Positions 1-7,393 of a DNA stretch of 43,976 nucleotides are shown here, piece by piece (position 1 is the stretch's first letter; every line of letters starts with the position of its first letter). Source of the stretch: Lachnospiraceae bacterium (GTDB lineage: Bacteria; Bacillota; Clostridia; Lachnospirales; Lachnospiraceae). The translations under genes were made by a program, and so were the position numbers. The notes beneath the pieces were generated by a model. That model was not told where the DNA came from and made no database searches. It saw only the letters and a program-made list of their open reading frames with translations. The DNA lies in NCBI GenBank assembly GCA_029098105.1, contig JAQXNR010000003.1, positions 1 through 43,976 of the forward strand, in the 5' to 3' direction.

Positions 1-138
1 GTCTGTCGTTCCCAGCCAGGCATCTTTTTGCTCCTGTGTGGCATGTAAAAGCAAATCCGGGCGTTTTTCCCCGGTTCGCAAAAGGGATTGTTCATAACGC
101 CACAGCTCCACATTTGCATGGTCTCCGTTAAGCAGAAT
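1..138 (-). pseudogene. trmD: C-terminal remainder of TrmD, in frame beyond the premature stop
   Basis: Reading the minus strand straight through the TAA at 139-141 gives 46 further codons with no stop, starting [17 protein letters not shown] and continuing through [13 protein letters not shown]. This is a clear match to the usual TrmD C-terminal tRNA-binding tail (family pattern V-P-E-V-L-L-S-G-N-H-A-x-I...W-R...S-L-x-R-T...R-P-D-L-L). The family has Glu where this sequence has TAA, so one base (plus-strand position 141, c to a) accounts for the interruption. The frame runs off the left edge, so the natural end of the gene is outside the window. Whether the tail is ever translated cannot be seen here. 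Confidence 0.85.
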
Positions 139-723
139 TTACGGCACCTTACGACCCATGAATTCTGCAGGGCGGGTATACTGGGGATATTCCAGCAGAT
201 TGGAATGAAAGGATTCAAATACTGCCGAATCATCGTTGTTCAAAACACCGGGAACCAGACGGGAAATCGTATCCATCATAACCATTGCCGGAAGTTCTCC
301 TCCGGTCAAAACATAATCGCCAATGGAAACTTCATCTGTTACAATCATTTCCAAAACCCGCTCATCCACACCTTCATAATGTCCACACAAAAAAATCAAG
401 TCCTCTTCTTTAGACAGTTCCACAGCCATCTTCTGGGAAAAAGTCTTTCCCTGGGGACTCAAATAAATAACCCGGGGATGAGGCGTGGAAATCCGTTTCA
501 TGACATCCTGACAGGCAAGGTAAATCGGTTCTGCCTGCATCACCATTCCAGCACCACCGCCATAGGGGTAATCGTCTACAGAACCGTACTTGTTCGTAGC
601 GTAATCCCGGATATTCACTGCCTCTATAGAAAGGCATCCCTTTTTAATTGCCCGTCCGGTAATACTGGTATTGAGTCCATCCAGAATCATCTGTGGAAAC
701 AGGGTTAATACATGAAAATTCAT
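139..723 (-). CDS. trmD: tRNA (guanine-37-N1)-methyltransferase TrmD, ended early by an in-frame stop
   Basis: TrmD methylates G37 next to the anticodon of several tRNAs using S-adenosylmethionine, which prevents +1 frameshifting. The start is the ATG at 721-723 (MNFHVLTLFP), with GAGGA upstream; longer in-frame starts lack a good ribosome binding site. The SPOUT/knot core is present: YGGGAGMVM (about 54-62), CGHYEGVDER (113-122) and SIGDYVLTGGE (133-143), whose Asp corresponds to the family's proposed catalytic Asp. The frame stops at TAA 139-141 after 194 residues (KVP-stop), whereas family members are about 240-255 residues. The missing C-terminal domain is encoded in the same frame beyond the stop (see 1-138), so this looks like a point nonsense change (GAA to TAA would explain it) or a sequencing error. 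It is the last gene visible of the ylxM-ffh-rpsP-khpA operon; rimM, normally just upstream, is absent. Confidence 0.9.
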   Translation of the reverse strand: MNFHVLTLFPQMILDGLNTSITGRAIKKGCLSIEAVNIRDYATNKYGSVDDYPYGGGAGMVMQAEPIYLACQDVMKRISTPHPRVIYLSPQGKTFSQKMAVELSKEEDLIFLCGHYEGVDERVLEMIVTDEVSIGDYVLTGGELPAMVMMDTISRLVPGVLNNDDSAVFESFHSNLLEYPQYTRPAEFMGRKVP

Positions 724-831
724 ATTGTTTTCCTCGTCTATCATAAAATTGTATGTCCAAATTAAAAAAATGCCCTCCACCATGCAAGCACAGTGAAAGC
801 ACATTTTTCTAATCCTGTTTCCGTTGTCTCT

Positions 832-1062
832 CTACTGGAGAATATCCACAACTACCTTTTTATCAATCTTGGAGGCAGCTGCTTTCACAACGGTCCGAAT
901 GGATTTAGCAATCCGGCCCTGTTTGCCGATTACCTTACCCATATCATCTGCTGCAACCTTCAAGGTTACAGTAATCGTGCTGTCTGTTTCTTCCTGTGTC
1001 ACAGACACCTCTTCCGGATGGTCTACTAAAGACTTGGCAATTACTTCAACTAATTCCTTCAT
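832..1062 (-). CDS. khpA: KH-domain RNA-binding protein (KhpA/YlqC family)
   Basis: A 76-residue single KH-domain protein. The GxxG RNA-binding loop reads GKVIGKQGRIAKSIR (about 42-56), and the length and position between rpsP and trmD are typical of YlqC/KhpA. In other Firmicutes KhpA pairs with KhpB and binds RNAs that affect cell division and elongation; that role is inferred from the family. The start is supported by AGGAGG a few bases upstream (RC of 1070-1076). It lies 53 bp after rpsP, in the same direction. The 108 bp between its stop and the trmD start hold no rimM. Confidence 0.92.
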   Translation of the reverse strand: MKELVEVIAKSLVDHPEEVSVTQEETDSTITVTLKVAADDMGKVIGKQGRIAKSIRTVVKAAASKIDKKVVVDILQ

Positions 1063-1115
1063 CTTATTACCTCCTCTTTCCGTCCGCCAAAAGGGGACAT
1101 AAAGCCATGAGAATC

Positions 1116-1361
1116 TTACTTCTCAATACCTGCATCCTTTAATAACTTAGCTACAACATCGGTAGGCTGTGCACCGTTGTTTAACCATTTCTTAGCTGCA
1201 TCTGCATCAATCTTAACTGCACTCGGCTCTACATTGGGATCATAAGTACCAATCTCCTCAATGAAACGTCCATCTCTCGGAGAACGTGCATCTGCTACAA
1301 CAACTCTATAAAAAGGTGCTTTTTTCTTACCCATTCTCTTTAATCTGATTTTTACTGCCAT
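1116..1361 (-). CDS. rpsP: 30S ribosomal protein S16
   Basis: Small-subunit ribosomal protein S16, 81 residues, with the characteristic N-terminus [19 protein letters not shown] followed by [18 protein letters not shown] and YDPN. A longer frame opens upstream, but the ATG at 1359-1361 has AAGGAGGTG about 8 nt before it and gives the canonical S16 N-terminus, so I chose it. It sits between ffh and khpA in the conserved ffh-rpsP-khpA order and is presumably co-transcribed from the ylxM promoter at 3328-3356. Confidence 0.96.
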   Translation of the reverse strand: MAVKIRLKRMGKKKAPFYRVVVADARSPRDGRFIEEIGTYDPNVEPSAVKIDADAAKKWLNNGAQPTDVVAKLLKDAGIEK

Positions 1362-1415
1362 CTCTTTCACCTCCTTAATCAAAAAGTTCTATATAAAATG
1401 CTTTGCATCTTATAA

Positions 1416-2819
1416 TCAGGAAAAGGGGAACCTAGGTCCCTTCATGCCGCCCATTCCCGGCATTCCCATAGGATTAAATCCACTTCTGCCCCGGCGTTTT
1501 TTCTTGGAACCACCCTTACTTCCAGTAAGTCCCATCTGCTTCATCATCTTTTTCATCTGTTCAAACTGCTTCATCATCCGGTTGACTTCCGCCACATCCA
1601 CTCCAGCGCCATTGGCGATTCGACGTTTTCGGGAAGGGTTGATGATGTCCGGGTTCTCTCTCTCCGCCGGTGTCATGCTCAAAATAATTGCTTTGGGACG
1701 GTTCATCACACTGTCATCCACCTCCACGCCTTTCAATTGTCCTGCCATTCCAGGCATCATAGAAAGCATGGAACTGATTCCTCCCATCTGGTTCATCTGC
1801 TCCATCGCCAGAAGGTAATCATCAAAGCCAAAGCCCTGTTTGCTCTTCATCTTGTCTTCCAGTTTCTGGGCAGCCTCCTCGTCAATGGCATTCTGTGCCT
1901 TTTCAATGAGGGTTTCCACATCGCCCATTCCCAGAATCCGGCTCGCCATCCGGTCCGGGTAAAACTGTTCCAAGTCGGAAAGTTTCTCACCCATACCAAT
2001 ATATAAAATCGGTTTTCCAGTAACCGCCCGTATTGAAAGTGCGGCACCACCACGGGTATCACCATCCAGTTTGGTCAAAATAACACCGTCAATTCCAATC
2101 TGCTCGTCAAAACTTTTTGCCACATTGACAGCATCCTGACCAGTCATGGCATCTACCGTCAAAACTACATTGTCCAACTCTACGTTGTCCCGGATGTCCT
2201 GTAACTCTGCCATCATCTCTTCATCAATGTGAAGTCGTCCTGCAGTATCTATAACTACAATGTTATTTCCATTTTTAGCGGCATGCTCCATCGCTGCCTT
2301 TACAATGTTGACCGGTTTGTTCCGGTCTCCCATAGTAAATACCGGAACCCCCTGCTTCTCTCCGTTCACCTGTAACTGCTGAATTGCCGCCGGGCGGTAA
2401 ATGTCACAGGCAACCAAAAGGGGCTTCTTTCCCTTGTTCTTCAACTGTCCTGCAAGTTTGGCTGCGGTAGTTGTCTTACCTGCACCCTGCAAACCACACA
2501 TCATAATCGTAGTAATCTCATTGCTGGGCCGCATTCTCAACTCTGTTGTCTCAGATCCCATCAACCGGTCCATTTCTTCCTTTACAATCTTGATGACCAT
2601 GTGTCCCGGATTCAGACCATTCAACACTTCCTGGCCAACTGCGCGTTCGCTCACAGACTGAATAAACTGCTTTACCACCTTGAAGTTCACATCCGCCTCT
2701 AAAAGAGCACGTTTTACTTCCTTCATGGCTTCCTTTACATCATCCTCCGTCAGACGCCCTTTGCTCCGCAGATTCTTAAATACATTCTGAAGTTTATCCG
2801 ACAAACTCTCAAATGCCAT
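1416..2819 (-). CDS. ffh: Signal recognition particle protein Ffh (SRP54)
   Basis: The GTPase subunit of the signal recognition particle, 467 residues; it binds signal sequences of nascent membrane and secreted proteins and 4.5S/scRNA, and docks with FtsY (encoded here at 6363-7373). The order is an N-terminal helical N domain, a G domain with P-loop GLQGAGKTT (about 109-117) and DTAGRLHID, then a methionine-rich M domain with SRKRRIANGAG and MMKQFEQMKKMMKQMG. The C-terminal tail is Gly/Met/Pro rich (GMPGMGGMKG). AGGAG precedes the ATG at 2817-2819. It follows ylxM by 52 bp and precedes rpsP, an arrangement standard for Firmicutes. Confidence 0.97.
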   Translation of the reverse strand: MAFESLSDKLQNVFKNLRSKGRLTEDDVKEAMKEVKRALLEADVNFKVVKQFIQSVSERAVGQEVLNGLNPGHMVIKIVKEEMDRLMGSETTELRMRPSNEITTIMMCGLQGAGKTTTAAKLAGQLKNKGKKPLLVACDIYRPAAIQQLQVNGEKQGVPVFTMGDRNKPVNIVKAAMEHAAKNGNNIVVIDTAGRLHIDEEMMAELQDIRDNVELDNVVLTVDAMTGQDAVNVAKSFDEQIGIDGVILTKLDGDTRGGAALSIRAVTGKPILYIGMGEKLSDLEQFYPDRMASRILGMGDVETLIEKAQNAIDEEAAQKLEDKMKSKQGFGFDDYLLAMEQMNQMGGISSMLSMMPGMAGQLKGVEVDDSVMNRPKAIILSMTPAERENPDIINPSRKRRIANGAGVDVAEVNRMMKQFEQMKKMMKQMGLTGSKGGSKKKRRGRSGFNPMGMPGMGGMKGPRFPFS

Positions 2820-2871
2820 ATTCCTAACTCCTGTTTCTAACTCTATTTACAACCTATCATAAAAATTTCTT

Positions 2872-3273
2872 TTAAAAATCCTCAAGAATGGAATCGGAAA
2901 TTTCCGCAATCCGCTTCACCCGGTCTTTGAGCACAGTACGGTCAGTATCCTTATTCTCTCCTACTGCATCCTGTATTACCTCTGCCTCAACCCGTATTTC
3001 CCTGACTTTGTCCTTGGCATTTTCAAACTTCTCCACCAAATGCAATTTGGATTCATACCCAAAAAGTAATTTCTCAATCCGCTTCATCAAATCTGAAACC
3101 GCCTGACGGCTAATTTCATAATTCTCAGCAATCTCGGAAAGACTCATGTCGTTCAAAACCACATCTTCGTATATATTCTTCTGATGTTCTGTCAACAACT
3201 CTCCATAGAAATCATAGAGCAACGTTTGTTCTACAATTTTATGGATGTCCTTTCCTGTCTTGCGGTCTGCCAT
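2872..3273 (-). CDS. ylxM: YlxM family SRP-associated helix-turn-helix protein
   Basis: A 133-residue protein of the YlxM/UPF0122 family, usually found directly upstream of ffh. It has a sigma-70 region-4-like helix-turn-helix: [20 protein letters not shown], then [23 protein letters not shown]. Proteins of this family have been linked to the SRP pathway, but their exact function is not settled. Two ATGs lie close together; the second (3271-3273, MADRKT) is six bases after AGAGGG whereas the first directly abuts it, so the second is preferred. A strong promoter lies 55-83 bp upstream and this gene heads the operon. Confidence 0.88.
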   Translation of the reverse strand: MADRKTGKDIHKIVEQTLLYDFYGELLTEHQKNIYEDVVLNDMSLSEIAENYEISRQAVSDLMKRIEKLLFGYESKLHLVEKFENAKDKVREIRVEAEVIQDAVGENKDTDRTVLKDRVKRIAEISDSILEDF

Positions 3274-3303
3274 TCCCATCCCTCTTACTAAGGTATATTT
3301 GTA

Positions 3304-3317
3304 AAGTATTTTTACTT
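3304..3317. promoter_or_regulatory. AAGTA-N4-TACTT palindrome in the ylxM leader
   Basis: AAGTATTTTTACTT has the same 5-bp arms and 4-bp centre length as the palindrome at 3355-3368. It lies just downstream of the predicted transcription start, 51 bp centre to centre from the first, placing the promoter between the two copies. Confidence 0.4.
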
Positions 3318-3327
3318 GCCGAATGGT

Positions 3328-3356
3328 ATTGTATCCTATTTATGATTTCTTGTCAA
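3328..3356 (-). promoter_or_regulatory. Sigma-A-type promoter of the ylxM-ffh-rpsP-khpA-trmD operon
   Basis: On the minus strand TTGACA (plus 3351-3356), a 17-bp spacer and TACAAT (plus 3328-3333) form a near-consensus vegetative promoter. The expected start is near 3321, leaving a leader of about 48 nt before the ylxM start. Confidence 0.85.
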
Positions 3357-3368
3357 GTAAATTTACTT
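3355..3368. promoter_or_regulatory. Perfect 14-bp palindrome touching the -35 of the ylxM promoter
   Basis: AAGTAAATTTACTT reads identically on both strands. It overlaps the first two bases of the -35 box. A second copy of the same AAGTA-N4-TACTT pattern lies at 3304-3317. The pair looks like a dual operator, but no regulator is identified and the DNA is A+T-rich, so chance cannot be excluded. Confidence 0.45.
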
Positions 3369-3374
3369 TCCATA

Positions 3375-4700
3375 TTAAAATTCCATATATTTCACATACC
3401 GCTCCTGAAACTGCTCATCCAGAGACAAATCCAGATTCAAAATTTCCTCATTGAACTGCTGTAATTGTGCAATCTCCTTATGGCATGCCACTGTTCCCGA
3501 AAGACTGGCATTTCCCACCACCGTAATTTTACCCGCAAAGGCATCGGGAAACATTCCAAGGAAACGGGCATCTTCCTCCCGCAAATAAAAGCCAAAGCCG
3601 CCTGCCACGAATACCTGATTCACTTCCTGCAAGGAACAGCCAAATCGGTAACAGAGAATTTCAATGCCTGCCCGGACTGCCCCCTTTGCCAGCTGCAACT
3701 GGCGGATGGCTTCCTGGGTTACCAGAATTCCATTGTATAGATAGCCGGACTCTAAATACTCTTCCTGTAACGTGCCATGCTCATCTATGACTCCTTTTTG
3801 GCGCAGGGCAGAAAGCGAAGCCAGTGCCTCAGAACCACGGAAAAACTGTTCAAAGGCCGGTCCTGCCGCCACCGAGGTAGAAAATATATGGTTCCGGTCC
3901 CCCAGCAACATCTCTCCATTCGTACCTAAATCCAGGTAAAAACAAGGCTTTTCCTTGTGGTGCAAATGGTAGTAAAAAGCCCCTACTGTAACATCGGAAC
4001 CAATATATCCCGAAGCACAGGGTAACAGGTGCAGTGTTCCAATTTCGTCATCCGAAATCCTTCGGTACTCTGGATGCTTTGGCGTAAAGGGGTAACTACC
4101 AATGCTTTCAGGAGAAACCCCTCCCAGTATATGCAGCATCACTGTATTGCCGCTGACATAACAATCGGTTTTTACCTCTATTGCTCCTATTTTTTGAAAC
4201 AACTGCTGCTTTCCTCTTCGAATATCCGCAAGAGCCAGTTCCTGTAACAACTTCAGTCCTTGCTCCGTAGAGGCATATTGAATCCGCGCCGCCACATCTG
4301 CTCCGTAAACTCTCTGGGAATTCTCAAATCCCAATTCTGCCATTACCCTGCCTTCTTGATTCAGCAATGCCATAGCAATCGTTGTCGTCCCTAAATCCAC
4401 GCAAAGAGAATACGCTATCGTTCCTGCCTGATTTTCCTCGCTGACACAAGTCAGTGCAGTCATAGAATCAGAAAAAGAAAAAGGCAGTACTACTTTACAG
4501 TCATGAGTAATCTGGTATTTGCAGGAACGACGACGGACGCCGTCCACCAATACTTCACATTGGCGGCAGCGTCCGTTTCCTCCACAGTTTGCATGAAAAA
4601 ATACATGATTCCGACCGAGACACTGCATCAGTGTTTCTCCTGACAGTGCTTCCATCACCCGCTTATTTAATTTTTTGTCATACACTGTTACATTTGCCAT
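3375..4700 (-). CDS. Ferredoxin/ASKHA-domain protein, reductive corrinoid-activator-like (DUF4445 family)
   Basis: A 441-residue protein. The N-terminus is a plant-type [2Fe-2S] domain with Cys at 39, 45, 48 and 60 (C-x5-C-x2-C-x11-C; HANCGGNGRCRQCEV). The rest is an ATPase of the ASKHA fold: LCVDLGTTTIAMALLN (about 98-113), YLDLGTNGEMLLG and VFVAGGFGFYL. Proteins with this layout (RACo/RamA type) use ATP to reduce corrinoid cofactors of methyltransferases back to Co(I). No methyltransferase or corrinoid protein is encoded in this window, so the partner is unknown. It is on the shorter side for the group. It follows the zinc-ribbon gene by 51 bp and ends 6 bp before the ylxM palindrome/promoter region; no terminator is evident between them. 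Confidence 0.82.
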   Translation of the reverse strand: MANVTVYDKKLNKRVMEALSGETLMQCLGRNHVFFHANCGGNGRCRQCEVLVDGVRRRSCKYQITHDCKVVLPFSFSDSMTALTCVSEENQAGTIAYSLCVDLGTTTIAMALLNQEGRVMAELGFENSQRVYGADVAARIQYASTEQGLKLLQELALADIRRGKQQLFQKIGAIEVKTDCYVSGNTVMLHILGGVSPESIGSYPFTPKHPEYRRISDDEIGTLHLLPCASGYIGSDVTVGAFYYHLHHKEKPCFYLDLGTNGEMLLGDRNHIFSTSVAAGPAFEQFFRGSEALASLSALRQKGVIDEHGTLQEEYLESGYLYNGILVTQEAIRQLQLAKGAVRAGIEILCYRFGCSLQEVNQVFVAGGFGFYLREEDARFLGMFPDAFAGKITVVGNASLSGTVACHKEIAQLQQFNEEILNLDLSLDEQFQERYVKYMEF

Positions 4701-4751
4701 AGAAACCCTTTCCCTGTTTTACAACTGTACCTTTTCCTTATCCTACCCGCA

Positions 4752-5102
4752 TTATGCTTTGGAACCACACTTGCTGCAGAACGCACTGCCTTCATCAATA
4801 GCTGCTCCACAGTTCGGGCAGATTTTTACATTCTTCACCTGATTCAATTCTGCCTGTTTCAGTTCAATCACTTTTTGTGAATTTGTAATCTTGTCAATGG
4901 ATGGCAAAAACATCACATCCGCATTGGTAGCAAAATTTTCCACATAAAGCCTTCCGATTTTTTCATACTCTTCCTTAATTTTTCGCTCCTCTGCAGAAAT
5001 TGCATTTTTCAGTTTCGTTACCTCTGCAAGTTCCTTTGCCTTATTCCCAACCTCCCGGCTGGTATTGCTAACAGTTTCTTTTACATTGTCAAAAAATGAC
5101 AT
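4752..5102 (-). CDS. Small zinc-ribbon protein with helical N-terminus
   Basis: A 116-residue protein. Residues 1-85 are charged and helical (SFFDNVKETVSNTSREVGNKAKELAEVTK), probably a coiled coil. The last 25 residues form a zinc ribbon, CPNCGAAIDEGSAFCSKCG, with two CxxC pairs. Similar small zinc-ribbon proteins are common in Clostridia and have no established function. There is no signal peptide or membrane segment. AAGGAGA precedes the ATG. It lies 37 bp after ilvA and 51 bp before the corrinoid-activator-like gene, so probably co-transcribed with both. Confidence 0.8.
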   Translation of the reverse strand: MSFFDNVKETVSNTSREVGNKAKELAEVTKLKNAISAEERKIKEEYEKIGRLYVENFATNADVMFLPSIDKITNSQKVIELKQAELNQVKNVKICPNCGAAIDEGSAFCSKCGSKA

Positions 5103-5139
5103 AACAATCTCTCCTTTCCTGATGAATAGTTACCTGTGC

Positions 5140-6351
5140 TTAAAATTTTGCCGGTACATCCTTGGGACTATACCCTTTATGGCGGAGTGCCTGAATAATT
5201 CTCTGTTTGTGTTCATGACCAAAGGCCTCCATCGTAATGACCAGTTCCACCGCTGCATTCCGGTTAATGCTTACAAACTGATTATGCTCCAGTTTTATTA
5301 TGTTACCCTGTTCCTTTGCTATTACTTTGGAAACATTTAAAAGTTCTCCCGGTTTATCCGGCAGCAACAGAGAAATCGTAAATACCCGCTCCCGCTGAAT
5401 CAAACCATGTTGTACAACAGAGGCAAAGGTAATCACATCCATGTTTCCACCACTTAAAATACAGACTACATTTTTGTCCTGGACATCCAGATGTTTTAAT
5501 GCAGCTACCGACAGCAATCCGGAATTTTCCACAAGCATTTTGTGATTTTCCAGCATATCAAGGAATGCGGTAATCAACTCCTCATCCGGTACTTTGATGA
5601 TGCCGTCCAGATTTTTGCTGACATAAGGGAATATATTGCTTCCCGGTGTCTTTACCGCAGTACCATCCGCTATGGTATTTACCTCATCCAACGTCACCAC
5701 GTTCCCCGCTTCTAAAGAAGCAGACATACAAGCAGCTCCGGAAGGCTCCACACCAATGACCTGAATTTTCGGATTCAGCAGTTTGGCAAGAGTGGACACG
5801 CCAGTTGCCAGTCCACCACCACCTATAGGAACCAGAATATAGTCGACCGTAGGAAGGTCTTTCACAATCTCCATCGCAATTGAACCCTGTCCCGTCGCCA
5901 CATCCAAATCATCAAACGGATGAATAAAGGTAAGTCCCTCTTTTTCTGCCATATCCATAGCATAGGAGCATGCCTCGTCATAAACATTACCATGAAGAAT
6001 CACTTCTGCTCCCAAATCTTTTGTACGGTTTACTTTCATTAGCGGAGTCGTGGTCGGCATGACGATGACAGCCCGCACGCCATACTCTCTTGCCGCATAG
6101 GCAACACCCTGAGCGTGATTTCCTGCCGATGCAGTAATCAATCCCTTCTCTCTCTCTTCGTCCGAAAGGGTGCTGATTTTATAATATGCGCCACGGATTT
6201 TATAAGCACCCGTCAACTGCATGTTTTCCGGTTTCAAATAGACATGATTTCCCGACGATTCGGAAAAACACTCGCTTTTTACCAAGTGGGTCGGTCTCAC
6301 CACTTCCTGTACTTTTTCATATGCTTTTTCAAATTCCTTCAGTGTCAACAT
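5140..6351 (-). CDS. ilvA: Threonine ammonia-lyase (threonine dehydratase) with C-terminal ACT domain
   Basis: A PLP enzyme that deaminates threonine to 2-oxobutanoate, feeding isoleucine synthesis or threonine catabolism. The PLP lysine is in TGAYKIRGAYYKI (Lys51); SAGNHAQGVAYAA (about 75-87) and the phosphate-binding glycine loop IGGGGLATG (176-184) are fold-type II hallmarks. Residues from about 328 to 403 form an ACT-like domain, shorter than the double-ACT end of biosynthetic E. coli IlvA. The 403-residue form is common in Clostridia, and whether it is biosynthetic (ilvA) or catabolic (tdcB) cannot be decided here. AGGAGG is 7 nt before the ATG. It begins 11 bp after ftsY; no T-box or attenuator fits in that gap. 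Confidence 0.93.
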   Translation of the reverse strand: MLTLKEFEKAYEKVQEVVRPTHLVKSECFSESSGNHVYLKPENMQLTGAYKIRGAYYKISTLSDEEREKGLITASAGNHAQGVAYAAREYGVRAVIVMPTTTPLMKVNRTKDLGAEVILHGNVYDEACSYAMDMAEKEGLTFIHPFDDLDVATGQGSIAMEIVKDLPTVDYILVPIGGGGLATGVSTLAKLLNPKIQVIGVEPSGAACMSASLEAGNVVTLDEVNTIADGTAVKTPGSNIFPYVSKNLDGIIKVPDEELITAFLDMLENHKMLVENSGLLSVAALKHLDVQDKNVVCILSGGNMDVITFASVVQHGLIQRERVFTISLLLPDKPGELLNVSKVIAKEQGNIIKLEHNQFVSINRNAAVELVITMEAFGHEHKQRIIQALRHKGYSPKDVPAKF

Positions 6352-6362
6352 TGCTCATCCTC

Positions 6363-7373
6363 CTAAATTGTATAATCCGAGTCCTTTTCTTCTGCTTTCG
6401 TTTCTGCAAAAATTGCTTTTACATAAGCCTCTGGGTCAAATTTCTGCAAATCATCAATGCCTTCTCCCACACCGATATATTTTACAGGAACTCCTAATTC
6501 TGCATGAATGGCAATAGCAATTCCGCCCTTTGCCGTTCCGTCCAGTTTGGTCAAAATAATACCATCAATATCCGCCGCCTGTTTAAACTGTTTTGCCTGC
6601 TCCAGTGCATTCTGCCCGGTAGTGCCATCCAATACAATCAGGGTTTCCCGGTATGCATCCGGATATTCCCGGTCAATAATACGGTTCATTTTAGATAGTT
6701 CATCCATGAGATTCTTTTTATTGTGCAAACGACCTGCGGTATCCACCAGCAAAATGTCTGCATTCCGCGCCTTTGCTGCCTGGAGAGCATCGTATACAAC
6801 TGCCGAAGGGTCTGCCCCCTCTTTCTGGGAAATCATATCTACCTGAGAGCGGTTCGCCCATTCCTCAAGTTGCTCAATCGCAGCCGCCCGGAAGGTATCC
6901 GCCGCCGCTATTATGACTTTCTTTCCCTGCTCACGGAACTGTGCTGCCAGTTTTCCGATGGAAGTCGTCTTTCCTACACCGTTTACACCAATTACCAGCA
7001 CAACTGATTTGCGGTTTTCATACTCATAGGCATTGGGCTCCAGAGACATCTGGTTCTGAATAATAGAAATCAACAGTTCCCTGCAGTCTGCCGGCTCCTT
7101 TATATGTTTGCGTTTCACCTCATCCCGCAGTTCGTCCAGAATATTCATGGTGGTAGTTACCCCCATATCTGCCATAATCAAGATTTCCTCCAATTCCTCG
7201 TAGAAATCCTCATCAATATGGTTTGCCGCAAACACACTGGTGAAACTGTCGGCAATACTATTTCGTGTCTTTGTCAGCCCGGAAACCAATTTACCGAAAA
7301 ACCCCTTTTTTTGTGGTTCTTCTACCTGTGCTTCTTCTTGAGTTTCTTTTTTTCTCCAATCAAATAAACCCAT
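6363..7373 (-). CDS. ftsY: Signal recognition particle receptor FtsY
   Basis: The SRP receptor GTPase, which pairs with Ffh at the membrane to deliver ribosome-nascent chains to SecYEG. It is 336 residues: a short acidic/basic A region (KKETQEEAQVEEPQKK), the N domain from about 25, then the G domain with GVNGVGKTT (129-137), DTFRAAA, DTAGRLHNKKNLMDEL (211-226) and TKLDGTAKGG. The A domain is short, as is usual in Firmicutes. It follows smc by 20 bp in the conserved rnc-smc-ftsY order. Confidence 0.96.
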   Translation of the reverse strand: MGLFDWRKKETQEEAQVEEPQKKGFFGKLVSGLTKTRNSIADSFTSVFAANHIDEDFYEELEEILIMADMGVTTTMNILDELRDEVKRKHIKEPADCRELLISIIQNQMSLEPNAYEYENRKSVVLVIGVNGVGKTTSIGKLAAQFREQGKKVIIAAADTFRAAAIEQLEEWANRSQVDMISQKEGADPSAVVYDALQAAKARNADILLVDTAGRLHNKKNLMDELSKMNRIIDREYPDAYRETLIVLDGTTGQNALEQAKQFKQAADIDGIILTKLDGTAKGGIAIAIHAELGVPVKYIGVGEGIDDLQKFDPEAYVKAIFAETKAEEKDSDYTI

Positions 7374-7393
7374 ACAAAACCTTCTTTCCTGTT

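Noticed and set aside
139-141. The TAA in trmD as a recoding signal such as selenocysteine or programmed frameshift
   Set aside because: Selenocysteine uses TGA, the frame continues unshifted, and no slippery site or downstream structure is evident.
6352-6362. T-box or attenuator upstream of ilvA
   Set aside because: Only 11 bp lie between ftsY and ilvA, too short for any leader element.
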